64,000 nt of DNA. Origin: Infirmifilum lucidum (GTDB lineage Archaea; Thermoproteota; Thermoprotei; Thermofilales; Thermofilaceae). The notes beneath the pieces are model-generated. The model did no database searches. It saw nothing but the letters and a program-made list of their open reading frames with translations, and was not told the DNA's origin. The position numbers were made by a program, and so were the translations under genes. Of the stretch, positions 60,256 through 64,000 are shown in pieces; the first letter of the stretch is position 1, and each line of letters begins with the position of its first letter. The stretch is from assembly GCF_014876775.1 (NCBI RefSeq), contig NZ_CP062310.1, positions 744,001 through 808,000 of the forward strand, written 5' to 3'.

Positions 60256-60298
60256 CCTGCACAAAGGATTTTTATGAATAAAATTACTTAAAAATAAC
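60256..60298. promoter_or_regulatory. Divergent promoter between endA and the phosphoribosyltransferase
   Basis: The AT-rich gap holds TTTTTAAG on the minus strand (60294-60287) and TTTATGAAT on the plus strand (about 60271-60279). Each is about 25 bases from the nearest start codon, which suggests leaderless transcription both ways. Confidence 0.4.
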
Positions 60299-60973
60299 GT
60301 GCCCCGCATCAACACCAAGCTCGTGAGCTGGGAGGAGATAGTTAACTGGACGTACGAGCTCGCTAGAAAAATAGAGGAGAGTGGCTGGAAGCCAGACATA
60401 GCTGTCTCGATTGCGCGCGGGGGATACGTCCCAGCACGCCTACTCTGTGACTTCCTGGACATAAACGACTTGGTAAGTGTCCAGGTTCTCCACTGGGGTA
60501 GAGCAGCCGAGATAACCTCCGTGGCGCACGTCAAGTACGGATTTCAGGCTGACCTTAGAGGTAAAAGGGTGCTTCTTGTCGACGACATATGCGACACGGG
60601 GGATTCAATAGTCGTGGCACGCGAATATATCGAGAGAAACTACTCGCCGGCCGAGATAAGGGTTGCAGTGATGCAGTGGATTAGCAGCGTGGCGAAAATC
60701 AGGCCAGACTATTACGTCGACGAAGTTAAAGAATGGGTGTGGTACCAATATCCCTGGACAAGAGCGGAAGACACTACTAATTTCCTTGAGAAAATAATCG
60801 GTGAGGGGTTCAAATCTGGAAAGACTGAGTGGACTTACGATGAGCTCATAGGAGCCTTTAAAGAGTGGTATGGTATAGACGTGGGAGATCAGTACTATAG
60901 GCTTGCACTAAAGAGAATTGTCAAGAGCGGTAGGATCGCTCTGGAAGGCGACAAGATAAAGGTCGTCTCATGA
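60299..60973 (+). CDS. Phosphoribosyltransferase (hypoxanthine/xanthine type, COG2236-like)
   Basis: This 224-residue protein has the PRPP-binding motif VLLVDDICDTGDS (about 88-100), the early ARGGYVPARLLCDFL and DYYVDEVKEWVWYQYPW typical of archaeal xanthine/hypoxanthine phosphoribosyltransferases. A 70-residue C-terminal helical extension follows. Start is GTG 60299, leaderless. It overlaps the beta-lactamase-fold gene by 4 bases, and MTA phosphorylase follows, so purine salvage is a reasonable role. Confidence 0.9.
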   Translation: MPRINTKLVSWEEIVNWTYELARKIEESGWKPDIAVSIARGGYVPARLLCDFLDINDLVSVQVLHWGRAAEITSVAHVKYGFQADLRGKRVLLVDDICDTGDSIVVAREYIERNYSPAEIRVAVMQWISSVAKIRPDYYVDEVKEWVWYQYPWTRAEDTTNFLEKIIGEGFKSGKTEWTYDELIGAFKEWYGIDVGDQYYRLALKRIVKSGRIALEGDKIKVVS

Positions 60974-61923
60974 TGGACATCAGGCTGCTCGTAAGTAGGG
61001 GCGTTTTCCTCGAGACTGGATCGACAAGAATTGCCCTTGACCCTCTTGTCCTTCCCCGTGCAAAACCACAAGCCACATTTATCTCACATGCCCACCAGGA
61101 TCATTACTCCACGAAAGTTCTGAGAAAACTTTCGAATATCGTGATGAGCAGAGTTACAAGGAAGATCATAGACCCCAAAAGGAGGCTGAAAAACGTGATC
61201 GAAGTAAATCCGGGAGAGACCATCGAGATTGACGGCTTAGTAGTAGAGGCATTTCATTCTGGCCACATCATAGGTAGCTTACAGTTCAGAATCACGCTAA
61301 GAGACGCTGCGATCGTGTACACCGGTGACTTTAACCTGGAGAAGAGAGTGGTGCTTCAACCCGCAACCCCATTGCGTGGAGACTTGATCCTAATTGATGG
61401 AACATACGGACACCCTGCCTATGTCTTCCCGAAAAGGAGGGAGATATATGAGAGAATAATATCGCGTGTCAAAGAGGTAGCAGGAAGTGGGGAGATTGTG
61501 CTTAAGTCACGAAAACTCGGGGTCGCCCAGGAGCTTACTGCATTAATAAGTATGTCGACGAGTCTGCCAGTCATTGTTGAGCCGGAGATTGCTAGGTATA
61601 ACGAGATATACGAGGAGTATGGGGAGATCCTAGGGAGGTATGCTGTTAGTGAGGAGCCCAGACGTGGTGCGCCACTAATAACTAGGCTGTCGCGGAGGCT
61701 CCCTAGAAATATTCCTGCCATACCCGTCACAGGCTGGGCCCTAAAGACCGGCATTCCGCTAAGTAGCCACGCTGACTTCAGCCAACTTGTAGAATACGTG
61801 AAGAGGAGCAAGGCGCAGGTTGTTGTTCCAGTGTGCGGTTTCAGAGAAGAGTTCTCGAGATACATACGGGAAAACCTAGGTGTGGACTCGTACTCCGGTA
61901 AGGACATTAGCATAAGGTTGTAA
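60970..61923 (+). CDS. Metallo-beta-lactamase fold protein (SNM1/CPSF-like exonuclease family)
   Basis: This 317-residue protein has the metal motif SHAHQDHY, AFHSGHIIGS, the acidic YTGDFNL, and a C-terminal LSSHADF. Those features match beta-CASP-related nucleases such as mRNA 3'-end exonuclease-like proteins, though the beta-CASP insert is short. ATG 60970 overlaps the upstream stop; 60973 is equally possible. Substrate is probably nucleic acid. Confidence 0.85.
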   Translation: MMDIRLLVSRGVFLETGSTRIALDPLVLPRAKPQATFISHAHQDHYSTKVLRKLSNIVMSRVTRKIIDPKRRLKNVIEVNPGETIEIDGLVVEAFHSGHIIGSLQFRITLRDAAIVYTGDFNLEKRVVLQPATPLRGDLILIDGTYGHPAYVFPKRREIYERIISRVKEVAGSGEIVLKSRKLGVAQELTALISMSTSLPVIVEPEIARYNEIYEEYGEILGRYAVSEEPRRGAPLITRLSRRLPRNIPAIPVTGWALKTGIPLSSHADFSQLVEYVKRSKAQVVVPVCGFREEFSRYIRENLGVDSYSGKDISIRL

Positions 61924-61966
61924 ATGAGAGAAAAATGTTTAAAGAAGCTCGGGTAATAGATCACAC

Positions 61967-62767
61967 GTGAGCCAGACACCCCCTAGGGTTAAAATCGGCA
62001 TTATAGGAGGCTCGGGCCTATATTCTCCAGATTTTCTCGAAAAAGTCCAGGAGTATAAGATCTACACGCCTTATGGGGCTCCATCATCAGACATAATGAT
62101 CGGCGAGATAAAAGGAGTTAAAGTGGCCTTCCTCCCCCGACACGGCAAGAGGCACAGCATACCCCCACATATGATTAATTACCGTGCCAACATCTGGGCT
62201 CTGAAAGAGATTGGAGTCGAAAGGCTCATCTCGGTCTCGGCAGTGGGCAGCCTGCGCGAGGACTATAAGCCCGGAGACTTCGTGTGCACAGATCAGTTCA
62301 TCGACATGACAAAGAGACGCGAATTGACCTTCTACGACGGGCCTGTTGTTGCCCATGTTTCAATGGCTGACCCCTTCTGCCCAGAGTTACGCACACTCTG
62401 CATTGCGTCCGCCAAGAGCCTAGGAATAACCGTGCATGAAAAGGGGACTTACATATGTATTGAGGGGCCTCGGTTCAGCACGCGTGCAGAGTCGAGACTC
62501 TGGAGAAGCTTCGGGGCGGATATTATAGGGATGACTCTTATCCCAGAAGTTAACTTGGCGCGCGAGGCGCGCATGTGCTTCCTCAATATAGCCATGGTAA
62601 CCGACTATGACGTGTGGGCTGAGAAGCCTGTTACTGCGCACGAAGTAGCCCGGGTTATGGCCGAGAACACCGAGAAAGTCAGAAGGCTTCTTGTGGAGCT
62701 TATTCCGAAGATACCTGAGAAGAGGGGCTGCCAGTGCGCCCGGTATCTGGACGAGGCCCTTCTCTAA
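61967..62767 (+). CDS. mtnP: S-methyl-5'-thioadenosine phosphorylase
   Basis: This 266-residue purine nucleoside phosphorylase-fold enzyme splits MTA to adenine and methylthioribose phosphate. Motifs are [69 protein letters not shown] and MVTDYDVW. Start GTG 61967. Cys near the end (CQCAR) resembles disulfide-stabilised crenarchaeal MTAP. SahH follows by about 50 bases. Confidence 0.96.
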   Translation: MSQTPPRVKIGIIGGSGLYSPDFLEKVQEYKIYTPYGAPSSDIMIGEIKGVKVAFLPRHGKRHSIPPHMINYRANIWALKEIGVERLISVSAVGSLREDYKPGDFVCTDQFIDMTKRRELTFYDGPVVAHVSMADPFCPELRTLCIASAKSLGITVHEKGTYICIEGPRFSTRAESRLWRSFGADIIGMTLIPEVNLAREARMCFLNIAMVTDYDVWAEKPVTAHEVARVMAENTEKVRRLLVELIPKIPEKRGCQCARYLDEALL

Positions 62768-62815
62768 AAACACTATCTTATTTATAAGTGACTCGTTTTT
62801 CCTCTATGGTGAAAA

Positions 62816-64000
62816 ATGGTTGAGTACAAAATAAAGGATTTGTCGCTGGCAGATAGAGGTAAGCTAGCCATAGAGTGGGCCGAAAGACAGATGCCCGTTC
62901 TGAGACTCATTAGGGAAAGCTTGTTGCGCAGGAAGCCTCTTAGCGGTATCAAGATAGCCGCCTGTATGCACGTCACTAAGGAGACGGCTGTCCTCATGCT
63001 AGCCTTACGCGATGGAGGGGCGGAGATTGCTCTCTCGGCTTCGAATCCTCTGTCGACGCAGGATCACGTTGCAGCCTACCTCGTAGAAGAGGGTATTCAC
63101 GTGTATGCTTGGAGGGGTATGACGGAGAGAGAGTATTTTGAGGCCATTGCTTCTGCTGCATCGATAGGCCCCGACATAACTATGGACGATGGGGGCGATT
63201 TGACAGTGATGCTCCACAAAGTCGCTCTTGGAGAAAGGTCGGGGCTAGACTATGAGATAGGGTCGAGCATTTTAAGCCCAGAAATGGCTAAGAAGATCCG
63301 AGGGGGCACCGAGGAGACGACGACAGGTGTTATAAGACTCAAAGCATTGCAGAGGCAGGGTAAGCTGCTCTACCCGGTGATCGCTGTTAACGATTCTCTT
63401 ACGAAGTTTATGTTTGACAACAGATTCGGCACAGGCCAGTCGTCGATCGATGGCATCCTCAGAGCCACGAACATCCTATTAGCCGGCAAGAACGTCGTCG
63501 TGGCTGGGTACGGGTGGGTTGGCAGGGGTATTGCCTGGAGAGCCAGAGGAATGGGGGCCAGAGTGATTGTCGTGGAGGCAGACCCTATCCGCGCACTAGA
63601 GGCATACTACGAGGGCTTTTATGTAACAGATATGAGCTCAGCCGCTGAGCTCGGGGACGTATTCATAACAGCAACTGGGAATACCGACGTTATACGTAAT
63701 GAGCATTTCCTGCGTATGAAAGACGGTGCCCTGCTCGCTAACGCCGGACACTTTAATGTTGAAATCTCTGTACGTGACCTCGAAAAAATGTCGACGAGTG
63801 TAAGGAACATAAACGAGTACGTCAAGGAGTACACTCTTCCAAATGGTAAGAGGCTGTACCTATTAGCCGAGGGCAGGCTCGTAAACCTTGCCGCTGCAGA
63901 GGGACATCCTAGCGAGGTTATGGACTTGTCGTTTGGCAACCAGGCGCTAGCCGTGAAACTACTCGTAGAGAGAGGTGCATTGCTGGATAGGAAAGTTTAC
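62816..64000 (+). CDS. ahcY: Adenosylhomocysteinase (SahH), truncated by right window edge
   Basis: The frame is open from ATG 62816 to the end of the window (395 residues visible). Motifs are [29 protein letters not shown], the DDGGDLT active site, [16 protein letters not shown]-like [15 protein letters not shown], and the NAD fold [13 protein letters not shown]. It splits AdoHcy to adenosine and homocysteine, relieving product inhibition of methyltransferases. A TTTATAAG box lies about 32 bases upstream. The last C-terminal residues are missing. Confidence 0.96.
   Translation, partial: MVEYKIKDLSLADRGKLAIEWAERQMPVLRLIRESLLRRKPLSGIKIAACMHVTKETAVLMLALRDGGAEIALSASNPLSTQDHVAAYLVEEGIHVYAWRGMTEREYFEAIASAASIGPDITMDDGGDLTVMLHKVALGERSGLDYEIGSSILSPEMAKKIRGGTEETTTGVIRLKALQRQGKLLYPVIAVNDSLTKFMFDNRFGTGQSSIDGILRATNILLAGKNVVVAGYGWVGRGIAWRARGMGARVIVVEADPIRALEAYYEGFYVTDMSSAAELGDVFITATGNTDVIRNEHFLRMKDGALLANAGHFNVEISVRDLEKMSTSVRNINEYVKEYTLPNGKRLYLLAEGRLVNLAAAEGHPSEVMDLSFGNQALAVKLLVERGALLDRKVY

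Overview
The window looks like a chromosomal stretch of a hyperthermophilic Thermoproteota (Crenarchaeota) archaeon, most likely a Thermofilum-type lineage. Supporting signs are an unlinked 5S rRNA gene, topoisomerase VI, a Cdc48-type AAA ATPase, TFE, MBF1, L13e, Trm56, TmcA, leaderless or nearly leaderless genes behind TTTAAA/TATA-type boxes, three C/D box sRNA candidates and a tRNA-Arg with a non-canonically placed intron. The genus is an inference; no 16S rRNA is present. I see no CRISPR array, insertion sequence or integrase.

1-7850 is the most unusual region. A leftward ParA/TadZ-like ATPase, a short coiled-coil protein and a TadA/VirB11-like ATPase (cut by the window edge) face a rightward, tightly packed operon: a two-helix pilin-sized protein, two related polytopic membrane proteins, a membrane-anchored protein and a HerA/VirB4-like ATPase. 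Together they resemble a minimal type IV secretion or DNA-import machine of the Ced/Ted kind. 7822-9453 pairs an HxlR-like regulator with a geranylgeranyl reductase-like lipid enzyme on a shared divergent promoter. 5S rRNA, an oxidoreductase, an unknown gene, a methyltransferase, a C/D sRNA and tRNA-Pro follow.

12.9-28.6 kb is mostly information processing: an HTH protein, aEF1B with its Zn-ribbon partner, tRNA-Arg, then MBF1-HflX-Trm56-TFE in one run, a PUA protein, a Tes/MJ0619-like radical SAM enzyme with an unknown 160-residue neighbour, a PRC-barrel coiled-coil protein, a DUF1512-like membrane protein, a PAPS-reductase-like/ferredoxin fusion, and topoisomerase VI B and A.

28.6-35.8 kb is a second surface-structure locus. 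A TadC-like membrane platform and a pilin-like protein face an operon of two large secreted glycoprotein-like polypeptides and five short, overlapping, Cys-containing single-pass proteins. A block of clearly higher GC begins inside one large gene and ends inside the next, which suggests segmental exchange. 35.9-40.6 kb has a degenerate TGS GTPase, a polytopic membrane protein, and Cys-rich and coiled-coil proteins that are visibly related to one another.

41-64 kb is housekeeping: an adenosine-specific kinase-like protein, Pth2, TruD, TmcA, a PyrD-like iron-sulfur protein, Cdc48, L13e, an Sm protein, methionine adenosyltransferase, DUF460, Rio2, an ECF transporter core without an S component, YchF, tRNA splicing endonuclease, a phosphoribosyltransferase, a metallo-beta-lactamase-fold protein, MTA phosphorylase and AdoHcy hydrolase (cut by the right edge). 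Methionine adenosyltransferase, MTA phosphorylase, AdoHcy hydrolase and the adenosine-specific kinase form a near-complete route for making SAM and recycling its products.
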